The notes under the pieces are model-generated. The model saw nothing but the letters and a program-made list of their open reading frames with translations. It searched no databases and was not told the DNA's origin. This document shows, in pieces, positions 47,701-62,700 of a stretch of DNA of 64,000 nucleotides. Made by a program: the position numbers and the translations under genes. Positions within the stretch are counted from its first letter, which is position 1, and the number at the start of each line of letters is the position of its first letter. The stretch is from Ophiura sarsii (taxonomy: Eukaryota > Echinodermata > Ophiuroidea > Amphilepidida > Ophiuridae), in NCBI GenBank assembly GCA_035610835.1, contig CM069456.1:27410234-27474233 (forward strand), given 5' to 3'.

Positions 47701-50700
47701 ACAGGTGCTTGGTATTGTACTCCATCCATTCATGAACTAATGACCCTGCAATCGACCTATTTGCCCATGCACGGTCCATTATTTGTCCCTCGAACTGGTA
47801 CTATGTGTAGTTCGACTCACTCTACAACTATGACTGGTCATGCAGTGAGACATTGTGCAATGATGCCCAATCTGATTCCATTAAGGAGGCTATCTCCCCC
47901 ACCGGGTGGATCCGTCCATTGACCCTTCAAAGAGCGTATAAACAGAGCCTCCTGCATGCTCAGTATTGTTTTAGAGGCTTGACTAGTCAACATCATTGAA
48001 CAACATAGAAAACATGGTAAAAGCAAAATGCAAGGATTCAGCACCCAAGGGCAGAGGGAGGGGAAAAGAAAGGCAGTCTGCTCCACACCCCACTTGTCCT
48101 ACGCAGAGAACAAGATTTTCTTGCTGCGATCTCAATGTGACCTCAAGTAGCTTGTATGCATCCTTGCAACGTCAACATGACGCTCACGTCGCTCACTTAT
48201 GCGCTGCCCCACCGATACTACTGAGCCATTACAGCGCTGGTCAGTACGCTGAACCTCCGTGCTGGTGCACAAAACAAGCATGGTGCACTGGCGCTCAAAG
48301 GCGACCATTGGGACCCTCTCCCTTCCTAGCCAGTTCCCACTGCGTCGCTAATGCGTTCTTTGAGACCTTGATGCGTTTGGCTTGCTGTTTGTGATCATCT
48401 TTCATCGCAAAGCAAGCGCTGCATGGTCTGATCGCAGCAGAAAATGAAAGAGTTTTAGTGACCTTGATTTAAAAATTGACAGTTTTCCACACTCTTCCTG
48501 CTGGGTTTTCATATTTGTATACTTTTTCAGCACAGTGCAATCGCTGACCTGATCGCCGTAGGTGTGACAGGGCCATAAGGTATAGACCATGTCACCACAT
48601 GCATTGACTGTTGCATTGACTGCTGGTGTTACAGATGACTGGTTTGTTTTAGTGTATGGATTATTAATGGACACTCCCTTCGAATGCGCATGCATACCGG
48701 CAGACAAGCTTTTATTTGGCAGACAATTCTTGCGCACACCGGCAGGCTATTCTCAAGCACACCGGCAGGCAAGCATATATTGGCTTATCTGCTGTGACGT
48801 CACAGGTGACATTGTCTATAGAGAAAGCCTTGTCCCATAGTCTTGTTTGTGGTAACGGTGGCCTTGAATGCAAAGAAAATTGTGACAAAAATAACAAAAT
48901 CATGCACAATATTTATGCATTCAATCTGTTTCATATAAGATTCATATGATTTGCCAAGCAACATCTTTGTCTCTGGAAAGGGGTGGGTCTTCACTCTACA
49001 CCTCCACCAAATGGCTAAATGCTTACAATCCCCTCTGAAATGGACTCTGATTAGTTACCCCCTCTTAATGTACACATTTGTTCATGCAATACGGACAAAT
49101 ATATATGGTTTGTTCCCAATGTAATATTGGAAACAATCGCCTCATGTGATATTGGAAACAAACCATAGATAGTTTCCGTATTGCATAAGAACAAACTTTT
49201 TTTTTGAATTGTGGCCAGAACCTAATATACCGGGCTGGCCTTTTATTTTATTTTTCTCTTCTTTTAACAAGACATAAATGCACAAAAAAGAAACAATAAT
49301 CACAATGGTAACTACAGATTAAAAATACCAATGGCAAGACCCATTCTCCAAGCTTATAGGCTTCAGTTACCAGCCTACTAGAGTCATATCGGTAGTGAAC
49401 ACATTGGCGGAAGATTCAACCACCGAGTACACATCCATTAGGCTTGTAACTAAAACCCCAAAACTTGGAGAAAACATGAAAAATACAAGGCAGGTTTAAA
49501 AAAAATGCAAATAAAAACACTACTTGTGATGTGAAAACAATTGCATTCATAGCTAGAAGATAATATTACCAGCAGCATTCCATTTATTAAAGTGAAATAC
49601 CAGCTTCCCCTTTTAAGAACAAACAGGGGTAACGAATTTATCATATAGTAGACATGAATGCATTTTAAAAAGTAAACACTGAGAACCACCCAAATGATAC
49701 AGAACCATTGAAATAAGACATTTTATCAAAACCCACCTTACTTGCTCACCCTCATTCACCCCCAACATACATTGAGCAATTTTACTGAACAAATTGCACA
49801 CTTTTGATCTGATGTTGGACATATTCTAAGTATAATAAAAGCAAATCAATTAGGATTTATCCATGAAAATTCCTTCACAAATCACTAACAAAGCTTCATT
49901 CAGAACAGTAAAGGGGTTATCTACCAAATTAATATGATGTGTTATGGTTTAGCTCTTATTTTCATAGATTTTTAGAATTTAAATTATGCAGTCATGAGAC
50001 TTTGGCAATAAACAAGTCTGAAATGAACTGCGTAGTGATGGTGTGTAGCTGCGAGAATTTAAAAAAAAAATCAGTGCGACACACCGTGTGTGTTTGTTAT
50101 GTTTTGATAATATTATTGATATATAGATCTGTGAAGAATTTTTGATTATGGTGTTTCAAATATCACAATTTCAAAACTACACAATGTGATGCATATTTGG
50201 TATCAAATGATAAATCAAAATGTAGCTATCAAAGTTTAACAAAAGTCTTTATCAATTGTACTATCATAAAATGATCAGAGTAAAAGTGATCACCTCATTA
50301 ATGACTGTGAACTTTCTTTTTGTATGGTGTTTATATAATTTTCTATAGGATAACAGGACGCCACTAGATTATCTCAGCAAGTTCAAGCGAAAAAATGTAG
50401 AGCAAGAGTATGAAGTGAGTATTCAGTTTTGATAAGGTAGTTGGGTATTTCTTAAATTTGACATTATCAGATCAATTATAGCCCTAGGCAAATTTGTGTT
50501 GTCACTCTTCTGTACGATTTGAACTATCATGAATCATGATTATTATTGTCTGTGTACATTACACATACAAGCCCTTATAGAAATATCCCTTTTTTCCAGA
50601 ACCAATTTTGCCCCATGGTGCACCCTGTGTATTTTCTAGCCTGGCTCGCTGGCCAAGCATCGCTCAAGGCCTCGCCGCGCCTGGTGGTATCCTAGTTTTG

Positions 50701-53700
50701 TCCATGGTAGGAAGAACTTGATACTAGTGGGTGGAAAGAAGCCCAAAGTCTTACTTTCGAAAGTTGTTGTGTTGAGAAATTCACACTTTAACTTCAATTT
50801 GTCATTGAAATTAGTACTATTTAAAATTTATTCAAATCAAAAGTTCAAAATTCGAAGCAAAAAGTCACAATATATTGTCCCTGGATCAGATTTTAGTTTT
50901 AAAACTAGCCCAATGTGGCTGAAAGTCGCTGTGTGTTTCAATTTATGTGGCTAGATTGTAGACAGACAGACTTCCTCAGGGTTTCCCCAGCATGCGGTCA
51001 ATGTGTTGAATTAAACAATTCTTGGGTGGACTTTTTTAGCCCAACACGCGCCTTTTCAAAGTTCTTGTGTTAAGAAATTCAATGTTTGAAGTTGAATTTG
51101 TTTAAAAACCAGTGCAATTTCAGATGTTGTCAAATATAAAGCTCAAATTCCAAAAGAAATTACGATTATATAGCAGATTTTAGTTTAACATGTAGCCCAA
51201 TGGGCTCAAGCTATACAGGACAATGGAACGTATGTGATCAGATTTTTGGGCAACATCCAGACCAGTCCTGGACTCCTGGTAGTTGCTGACCATCTGTGAT
51301 TTTTATTACCGCTGATTTAGACTAAAAGGCCGGTAAATTGGGGATAGATCTATAAGGAGATGTAGGCTTAATGAATTTTCTTTCATAATAACAATTCTAT
51401 GTTATTACTTGAAGGGTGAAAAGTTTTACATTTTTGCCCATCGATACTTACCAAAAGCTTTATAATTATTTAAAGCCATTAAAAGCATTTTCATTTACAA
51501 GAAAGCCTAGTATTATAACGCATTGTGCAACCGTACCATCTATAGTTTAATTTAATTTTTAAAGGCAGAACTTTAGCATCAATATGCATATATTCACAAA
51601 TCGTGGTGAATGATTGTGGTGAATTCTGACATGATGAGATCATATTAAGAGTAATTGATAGAGTGATCAAGAAATTACAAATTACATGCAACAATTATTT
51701 TAAAAAAATCTAATGTGACGGAAATAAATCCTCGTTCTCCGGGCAGGCTATTTCAAAATTCAAAATGCCAGAAAACAAATCACAAAAAATCTGTATAAAC
51801 CAATTGAAATATGGGTCAATGTTCATTTGCACTTGAAATTCTATGCCCCTACCGCATTTCTAAAAGGGTTGGTTGGGCCCCATACTACAGGTGTTATTTT
51901 GCTTTAAGTAGCACATTTTGCATTTAGGGGTTCAATAAGGTTTCGGAGTTCGCAAAATAAAACCGTCTTACTGTTGTCGATTCAAGATAAACAACAACGA
52001 AGACCTTGTTAAACCTCGTTCAACAACGACCAAACATATTTTATCATTCATATGTGAATAGCGTTTTGGATAATTGATGTAAACAAGTAAAAAACATGTT
52101 TTAATAGGCTTAATTTGACATAAAAAATAGCTGCTCTTTAAAAAACATTTTATTATAATTAGGCCCTTATTTGGACATCGTCCATTCCCTGTAAATGAGC
52201 GAGTGAACTTTTGAATGGGCTGGGTTACAAAAGGTAAACATTAGAGAAGACAAATTATTTCGCAAGTATTTGTGAAATTTAAAATATTTTATAAATAGCA
52301 TTTTATTCACACATCACCTTGACCATTCAGAGAAAAATTAAATCAAGAATGCGTTAAATTTACAACACATTAACACATTTTGATAGAATATTTGTATCAA
52401 ATCAAAATCACCCCTCCATTTCAATAGTGGTACGGTCCATGAGAGATGAAAGGGAACTCATTTTACCGCGCGATGATGCAAAATGGCGATTCTCTTGTGC
52501 TGGTTATTAGCAACCGTTTGGACTAAACTTGTGGCTTTAGGAGTGAGCCGTGTCATATGACTCAGCCAAAAAGACAAATATTTTTCTCAGGGATATAGCT
52601 ACATTTCGGTATATAAAGCTGTTTGCTAACTTTAAGGATTGCATGGCAAAATGCATTTATACGCCGAAAAAATGAACACATTTTGCAAACATTTTTGTTT
52701 GTTTACAATTTTGCATCGATGCATAATGCATTAGTGTTTTCCAATAAGGTTTGCCATCCTAGTAATTTGTATGGTTTATCTCAAATCGACAACGCTTTGT
52801 TACTGTACTTATGGGGGAGTTGTTGACATTTACCCTAATCATGTCAAATGTATAATTTGTTATTATGATCTGTTTTTGTATTATGGTAATCTGACAAGAT
52901 ATTACATTGAATCAGTTTACAATGCCCCTCTTGAACACGACAAATCAGTCTGATAGTGCATCTATTTAGCAAATGGTCACATCATTCCAATTTCACAGAT
53001 GATCACTTAATCCACTTTCTTTCTCCATTTTTGAAAATCATCACAGCACATACACTCATGTTGCTACATGTCCATGTTATTCACTGCTCATCTTGTTTTT
53101 GTATTTTTGTTTGTTTTTTCTCTGAATTTGTGGTTATTCATGAAGAAAATCATGGTTCCTCGTAAGCTATTGCTGCAGGGAAAACGGCCATTAGATGTCG
53201 TCAAGTTATTTATTTGTGGTGATCCCGCTGCAGGGAAATCCACTCTCAAACAAACACTAACAAAGGTAAGTTTATTTTGTTTAGTTGTACTTTTGTATAT
53301 CATAGAGAGTTAAATTGTTGACAAATATCAAGAGGAAACCAAATTATATGTCAATCATCACAAGCAAGAATGGTTGTTATCTTGTATTCGAATTGAGAGG
53401 CTATAGAAAATGTTGATTTATGCTTGCATTAAGGTGACCAGAAACTCCCTTATTGAGTTTAATGGAAAAATATATTCAAATATAAGTAAATATCACAATT
53501 TGAACTTTAGAACTGAACCTTTACACCTGGTGTTTAATATCAGTTCCGAGAATTATCCAACAATATTTTGTATACCCAATGTAGACAAGCAGAATCTACC
53601 TGATTTTAGGGGGTGCTTTTCACAATTGTCCACCGAACGGTTGGTTGGACCAAATCAAACTAGCGTGACGAAAAACAGTGATAAGGTGGTTAAAGTGAAT

Positions 53701-56700
53701 AATGATCAGACTAAAGCGATTATTACTTAGACTAAAGTGAATATAGCTAAGACTAAATTGAAGTTTACAAATGCACGTCAATATTATTTAGGACTAATTT
53801 GTAAGCTGCTATGACTAATTATTATAAAAAATGTTTTAAAATGAATGGGAAAACCTATACTAAAAGTTATGTTTTCGCCCGGAGGCTCTTCAGGTGAATA
53901 AATAATAAATGTATATAGATGCATATTGATAATAACACAGTGAATAAAGACAACGGTGATGTACAAACTTTTCAGGATCTAGCAGAAAATAGATACAAAA
54001 TGCAGTGTCGTACCGACCGGGGGGGGGGGGGGGGCAAGTTGCCCCCCCCCCCCCCCCCGGCTCCAAATACCGGGACGCTAAATTCGCATAAGAAAAAAAT
54101 AGGGCCTATTGGGCATTATTTGTTGACTGTGGTGCTTTTTGGACTGCGAAATTTTGTGACCGTGCACATTTTTCTGACCCCCCCCCCCCCAGGAAAAGTG
54201 TAATAAAATAAAGGCCTATACATGAAATGATTTTGCTAAGGGCCCTGGGCGTTTATGGGATAACTATGGCCGTCGCTAGAAAGGAAGACACCCCTATACA
54301 ATATGTAGTCAGCAAATGCATGCAGCAGTCGTCAAAATGAAAGAAATGGGAAAATAGAGAAAAAGAAAAGAAAAGGGAAAAAGAAAAGAAAAAAGAAAAG
54401 GAAAGGAAAAAGAATTGAAAAGAAAAGGAAAAGAAAAGGCAAAAAAGAAAGAGAGAAATAATGAATTTAAACCATGCCAAGTCAGCGAAAGACAGAACAA
54501 AATTAAACCATGCCGAGTCGGCAAAACAATGATCATTTGTTAAAATCAATTCAACCCACACCAGTAGGCCTACACGCTATTAAATTCTGTTTGCAACTGA
54601 ATATCACACCTACCCAACCCCCAAACACATACTGTAAAATCAATCGGCAACAAATAATTCTGTAAGATTTGTTGGTAAAGCCACTTGCAGCAAGATTAGT
54701 CAACCAACAAAGTTGGTAAAATGTCACTCAGTTGGTTTAAAAATTGTTCAGCAAATTCACTTGGTAAACAACAACATCAGTCGACAAAATCAGTTTGTAT
54801 CAGTTGGCAAAAATCATTATAAATCAACCAGAAAAATATTGGGAATAATACGAATATGAACTCTTTACTTAGAATGATAGATATACAAGCATTATCTGAT
54901 TTTATTTATTTGTCAGTACTAGTATTGGGGTGCCACCTCGCATTATCACATGTTATCACAATGGTGCTAAATGGGAAACATTATATTGATTACGAAACAT
55001 AAAACATTTTAAACTTTTGGCTAAAAATAATAATACGATACTTTTCGAGTAAATAGCCTAGGCATGATTACACCATGTACTTACTCTTTTTTGACTTTTA
55101 TGACAAGATGCTTATATATATATGTCTCTAAATGATGAGTCAAATATTGAGGTCCCGATTTCATTGATTTGTAATATAAATTGTAAATTAATTTTAATTT
55201 TATTTTAATAAGTTTCAATCTATTTGTTATCAGAGATTTACAGATTTCCCAAAAAGTAGGCTTATTCAAAAGTAAAGTATTGTTTTATGAAAGATGACAA
55301 TATTTATAAGATTTCTATGAGCAATGTGTATAACTTATTCTGCAATATAACCAACCTTGTTACATTGCAAACTGTGGAACACTGTAGATGTAAATATGTT
55401 GTAATTGTGGCATGCAAATTGTGTAATTTATGAAGAAATGCAACAAATAAAGTTTTACTTTTGAACGGGGTGGGGGGGGGGGGGGGGGGTGACTATTTTG
55501 ACTCACTTTGTATAGCATTCTGAATGTATTCACTCTGTTTGTATACGGGTTAACTATTAAATAACAATGTTAACCCCTGCATTACATTTATGAGTTTCGG
55601 ATTTTTAAAGATTTCCCATCAAGCCATTAGCATTATTTCGTTACTAGTATATTGTTATTCAAAACAATCTTTATTTTTCAGCATTACCAGGCGCTATGGC
55701 AGGAGGACCGAGGGGTAAAAATTGCCCAGCGCCCGCTTATCTTGAGCCTTGATCTTATGTCTGTATTAATTGAACCTTTCAATTTCACATTTTGTTTTTT
55801 CCTAGAAATTGAGTTTGCCGTCTTTTATAAGAGAAGTGTTTGGCAGATCAAAAGAGGTGATTTGATTAATTTGTTGTAAAAATGTTACTAAATACAGTGG
55901 TTTTCCATCTTATGCATGTAAAGATTTAAAGTAACCCACATTCCTTGCAGATATTGCCAACTTTAAATAATGATTTTCGAATTGAAAAGTAAAATACTAA
56001 GACAAATAGTAACACTTTATTTCTACCTAAAAAGAAAAGAAAGAAATAATCAAGACAATACTAATAAAAAGATAAATATTAGAATTAGAATAATGAGAGT
56101 CAAAAATAACTAACTAATTAAAAGGTGTCAAAATTATTAACACAAAATATAACAAGGATTTGTTGATTGTCATCAACTGAATGGTTTTGTTTTGTATTTC
56201 AACAGAAAGAGGAGGACAGGGATCCTAATTACCACCGTACTGCTGGCATTGATGTATCGAGGCAGTCGGTACCTGGTGTTGGAAAATTCATAGTGTGGGA
56301 CTGTGCCGGGCAACAGGAGTACTCTATCACCCATGGGATGTTGCTTGGCACAACCACACATTCCATATTTTTGGTGCTCTACGACCTCGCGTCACCAGAA
56401 TCTCGGAAGGTAACATTTTTTAAAATCACAAAATGTTCAAATATCTTGGGATATTTCCATACTGTGTTGCATATCAATGAAAAGCTGATATGTTCATCTT
56501 TACAATGATACCCAATTTGTAGCAATACCTTGTTCCAGTGCTCTGACACTTGCTTGAGAACATGGGAGAGGTCTCAATCTGAATGTGCCAAAAGCAACAC
56601 TATTTTATGCTCAAAAGTCAATAGAGCACTATACACTGTGGTTAATTCAACACTTCATTGAACAGGCGACAAAGATAGTCTTTTGAGTGCAAAATAGTGG

Positions 56701-59700
56701 GGAATTTGGCACATTTTGAATGCGACCTCCCCACATTCTCAAGCATATGGCTTAGCACTGAAACAAGTGATTGCTACAAATGAGGTATCGTTCGAAAGAA
56801 ATATTCGAAATGTGATTGAATATAAATTTTTAATTATAACTTTTTTTGAGCAGTTTAGATAAAAGGTGTTTTATAAAACCCTTGTACTATCCATTCAAGT
56901 GGCAGTATGATAGTGGAGAATTGCGCTGTTAAAAGGTTTTTACGGGGTTCTAAGACAACTATTTTCAAGAAATATGGTACACCTTTTTCAGAATCTTATC
57001 AATTGTTTAGGTGACAAAAGGGTTATTTTAAATTACTTGACTTCAAATAGCAGCAAACTGAACTGGTAAGCGGTTAACAAGCTTACTTTAAATTTTAACA
57101 AATCCAAAGTCATGTTTTTTGGTACCACTTATATTTCAAATAAATTTAGTCATGTTATCTTCTTCTATAAAAATTCATATTTTTTTGCCTTAAACAAGAT
57201 GAATATCTGCCAAAAACATAATCCAACGTCTCAAATATAACTATTTAAAGCTGGAATGGTTCCTTCTGAAGGTATTCCATTAAACTGCGCATGCCAGTTA
57301 TCATTTATAAAATTTTGCACATGGGGTTTCCCAAAACCAGTTGATCTCAGTTGAAAATTCCCATAGCGTTACGCTGCAGATAATGAGCTAATTGATATTC
57401 ATGAGGTAATTTACTACGGCGATTTTACATGGGAATTCTGACTTGGTCAATAAAATCATGAATTGTAATGCTTTTAAATCACGAATCTTAATAGGAAGCA
57501 TGAATTTATTGTATTGGTATCAAATGTACAATGAAATGGTAATGGGGTCTGATGGCTTAATACTTTGTTGACAACACAGTGATAACTTGCAAGCTTCCAG
57601 GGGGACAAATACTTTTGCGCGGCAGTGTATATACAGACTGTAACAAAAAAAGTTTTACAATCGCAATTTTATTTTTAATTTAGACATAGACATTTGCCTC
57701 ATTAATATTCATGAGCTCATTACCACTAGTATTGCGCTATGGGAACATTCTCTCTCATCTACACCTTCTCTGAAATTTTTTTTAATAATTAATTGTTATA
57801 TTCACAATTGTAATTTCCTATATAATGATGCGCAGTCCTTATAAATCCCTAAAACATGGTAATTTTCCGAGGAGGTAATTTGAATTGTCAAGAAAAACCT
57901 GACATTTAAAAGACAATTTCAATATTTTGGTTTACAAATCAGTGATCCAATACACGACAGAGAACCAATACACGACAGAGAACCTCGCAGTTTGTCTGTA
58001 TCTCGCACGAGGCAGCACAGGACCCATGGCAGATTTTAAAATTACCGCGACAATGATATGCATTCCATAATACAATGAATATATAATGTACAATTTTGCG
58101 AAGGTCAGTCGATATCTTTTCCATCAGTTGCGCTCCTGTTATTAGAGCAACATAGTCCAACAGACTATACCACCATACTATGCAATCGAACTTACTGCCA
58201 GATGTGTTTTAATTGGGCGATATCTCTATCTTTCACATGATTGTAACGGTCAACTCCCATTCATAAAAGAATGCGCTAAAAGGGTGATCGATTCTAGTCT
58301 AACAAAGGATTCGAACAAGTCCATTCAAAATAATGTATGTTGGATCACGCGGTAACTAAACTTATATTGTGTGATTAATATTTTCTAATAGCGTAGGTCA
58401 GACTTGGCTAGTCTCAACATTCCCTAAACGGACCTGATAAGCCGTCTCGCTAGGGGGTGTCACAACTTTGAGCATTTTTCTAACTCAAAAATGGGAAGAT
58501 TACAATTTAACCAGCCATTTTCACCAAGATGAGCTCAATACTGTATACAAAATGTATGGTGTGTTTTGTGTTCACTTCATGTCCACCAGTTTAATGTGTT
58601 TTATAACCCATGTAATGTTCTATGCACACATTGCAATATGACAGAATATCCCTGTATGTAAAATTGTAATTGCTGCTGCCAGTTTTAGTTCGAGAACTTT
58701 GCTGGTTCCCAGTACGCCACAGGTATCATTCTACAACCAAAACTTTAATAAAGTTTTGTCTCGAAATATCAGCTTTTTGGGAAAATTCCAGTAACCTTGT
58801 CAAAACACGAACCATGTTTTAGGTATTAATGAGCATTACAGATCCCCGTCATAATAATATTACGTGGTTGCATTTTGTAAAATAATGTAAAAATAATGAT
58901 TTGTCGGAGATGATTTTCGCATGCAAGGATATCCCATAGCGCTATTACAGCGATAATGAGCTCATGAATATTAATGAGGCGAGAATTACATGGGATTTCC
59001 CCATAGAGAAAATAGCGACCTTGGAAAGATATTTATTGTGACAAATGTGTAGGCTACAATGTCAAGGAAAGATGAATTTATGAATGACAAGATATCCAGG
59101 CACCTATATAAATAGAATTTGACCTTGGTATGGGTACATTTACAAGACTGTTTGTAGAATAAGTTCTCCCGATGGTGTGCGCCATCACTTCTGGGCGGGA
59201 GTGTATATTTAACTTAGGTTTATTCTATAACTGGATATAGGTGAGGGTTAGACTGGTTATCATTTTTAGGAGACCAGGTTGTAGATAATATATAAAATAA
59301 TATTTCAAAGAGAATTGGTATTTTTAGACATTTTGAGTATTTTGTTGGATCTTTTGATGTTATCAAATGCTTCTGTAATTCCTCATTATAATTATGCAGT
59401 ATGGGCAAATTAGATGCTTAATCATTGTATTTAAATGTATTGAGAATTATCAGCCCAACTTATATTTATCATGCCAAATTGATTTTGTATATAGTTATGA
59501 CAACCGGAAATCATACTTTAAATACACTATTGATTCCAAAATTTAATAGCAATTCTGGTAAGAATATATTTCTTGCCATAGCTTCTTTTCTCTTTGAAGA
59601 AACTCTGGTTTTTAAGAACATGACCCCAGTTTGTTTGGGACCCACCCTCTACAGAAGAAAATTACTTTTCCCTTGCTCATGCGAGTCTTTTTAGAGTAAT

Positions 59701-62700
59701 GAACAACGTTAAGTGCCCCCTTGACCCATGCATGCATTTGCATTCAAGAGTCAAATAGTTGATTATTTTGATCTGTGTTTATATTTTTCAGGCATCCATC
59801 AGGTACTGGCTGCCATTTATTCGTGCAACCAATGGGAAACAAGATGACAGGCCTCAAGTTATTCTTATTGGAACGCACTTAGACGTAATCAGGGACCAAG
59901 AACAAGGCGAGTTGTATTAATTTGAAGGTTCATTTGTCACAAAGTCCTATCTCTATAGCTGCCAGGTGTCATATATCGAGGAGGGGGGGGGGGGTGGCAG
60001 CCTCAAGTTATACTTATTGGAACGCACTTAGACGTAATCAGGGACCAAGAACAAGGTGAGTTGTATTAATTTGAAGGTTCATTTGTCACAAAGTAGTCCT
60101 ATCTCTATAGCTGCCAGGTGTCATATATCAGGGATGGGGGCGGGGGGGGGGGGGGGGGGGGGGGGGGCAGTCTCGAGTTTGTTGTTTTTAGGCCTCCTTG
60201 ATTATTCAAACAATTGCGAAGGTTATTTTGAAAGGAAGTCAAAATTGACACACTGCCTACCATTGGATTGTATAGGCTATAATGAGCTTGATGAAGTATT
60301 CATGAGCTATTTTCAATGGAAAATTTCTGGGATGATTTTGACACCCAAACAAGTGTCCTATGACTTTTGGTTGCTAGTGTATAAGCTGATCAGCTTTTGA
60401 TGACATTACCATAGAGATGATCATATGTGTGTTCCAATATCTGTCATTGAGCACACATTATCTAGCTTATTTCACTGTAGTGCTTTGCATTACATATTAT
60501 AATAATCTATATAATAATAATAGTGACAAGGCACATATCCACTCTAAATAAGAGAGCTCAAGGCACAAACATAAAATACAATATAATAGAAAACAATAAA
60601 CAACAATAAAACTACTTAATTATTACACAATGTCTCAGACATCAGATGTGTTTTCAACAGTTTTTTGAAGATTGTGACAGTTTTTGCAGTTTTAATATGG
60701 ATACGAAGTTCATTCCAGAGACGAGGAGCTGCAATAGCAAAAGATCTGTCTCCCCAAGAGCGCTTAGATATAGTTTCTTGAAGATGTTGCATTTGTCCAG
60801 TACGAGAGTGCGAGTTCGCACATAGTTTGATAACAATTCAGATAAATATGATGGGGCACCATTGTTGATACATTTATATACAATAAGCAATAGTTTGAAA
60901 ACAATTCTCTGAACTACAGGGAGCCAATGGAGTCCCTTTAAAATTGGCGTAATATGGCAAGATCTTTTAGAGAATGTGAGAATGCGAGCTGCAGTATTTT
61001 GAATTTTCTGAAGACGATAGAGTTAATTGTTCTGTAGCATCACGACTAAGATATTTGCGGATTCTGCTGATATTACGTAGTAGAAATGCTGAGCAACGAA
61101 TGCCATTAGAGATGTGTTGTTTCATAGTCATGGAAGAGTCGAAAATTGCACCCAGATTCCGAGCTTTGGCGATTGTCACCGATATGTACGTGTTCAATGT
61201 TTATCTTAGATAATTGGTGGTGGGATCCAAACAGTAGACTTATAAACAATATTAACCTACATCATTTTTCAACTCATTGTTTAAATTTATTAACCTTCAG
61301 GTAACAAGTCTGGGCACAAATTATTAGAAGAGGCGCAAGAACTGTTTGAATCATCATTGGACATTGAATCTGCCCTCATACTGGTTGACAGCAGGAATGG
61401 AGACTGTGATGGGATGAAACTACTCAAAACAGTCTTGAAAAAACGTGCAGCAGAAATGATAGTAAGCTCATTTTGTTACTTTCAATTTGATGTTTCTTTT
61501 ACAGATACCAATATGCGGAAAAGGTGTTCTTTAGGTCCCAGATTCTGGACTGTACTAGTATCGTCCGATACTGGAACGCCCACATATAAAATGTTCCAGT
61601 ATTGTGCAATACTGGAACACAATTTGGTGTTCCAGTATCGAACTGGAACAGTAAAATCGTACCAGTATCGCTCGATACTGGCAACTTTTATGTTCCAGTA
61701 TTGAACGATACTGGTATACCAGTATCTGGGACCTAAAGTACTGTAAAAGCCAATATCTTCGCATAAAGATATTTTCGCGCATTTTGATATCATAGACATT
61801 TCGCGGGCGACCTTCTGGATGCATTGCATGAATGTTGAAAACAATATTTTCACATGTTATCATTTTTGCAGAAAAATATTTTGCGCGAAAAGCGCGAAAA
61901 TAAAACCACCGCGAAAATATCAGCTTTTACAGTATACTTTTTCCCAATATGCAGTTTTAACGGTCATGGATGGCCCTCTACGTCAGAAGTGATGGTAGTT
62001 TGAATCCTGGGGAATTCGGCTGTCAAAAGTCAACTTTAAAAGTCACCGTCACAATACGAAATTCCACCCAATTCGTATGCGCCCGTAATCAGATGTTTCA
62101 TTTCTTGATCACCACAAGGGACAGATTATTTATTATCACCACTTCCACTTTGTGAACTAAGTAACTTTGATTTAATGTCTTATTCAATAGCATTTATACT
62201 ATTTCTCCATCATGCTTGTCGCTAGAGGCGGGAGAAATATTGGAAGATGAACCGTAAGCCTGTAGGTAGATATATTTCTAACACAAATTTGTGATAGCGA
62301 CACGTGGTCCCCGTTGAGAAATGAATGTTGACCACCACGAGGGAAAGATTAGTTATTATCATCACTTTCAACTTGTAATATTGAACCATACAAGTTCTAA
62401 GCAGACAATATACCTGTTTAAATATAGTACAGGCAGCCAAGTAAACCACGATGCCAGGCTTAAAACAAATCGCTGCATGGATCAACAGTGTGATAGTATG
62501 GTCAGTCAGTCATATATGCATTTGTGTAATTTGGATTTTTTTTTTTTAAACGATATTTGGAAACATTTAATTAAAGATTTTCCAAAGAATTAAAGTGAAA
62601 AATTAAGCCAGGGAGACAAAGTGTTCATAAGATCCATGCTTGATGCTTGATTAACAGAGAATTTATTTTATGGCAAACTAAGAACATTACCGATTACTCA

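Noticed and set aside
55682..55713. Possible extra Roc exon (HYQALWQEDRG)
   Set aside because: It has an acceptor-like tttttcag, but no clean donor, and the P-loop and switch exons already join in frame through 55806-55856.
59340..59650. LINE reverse-transcriptase remnant
   Set aside because: Only short, stop-broken phrases resemble such a protein; too weak to annotate as a feature.
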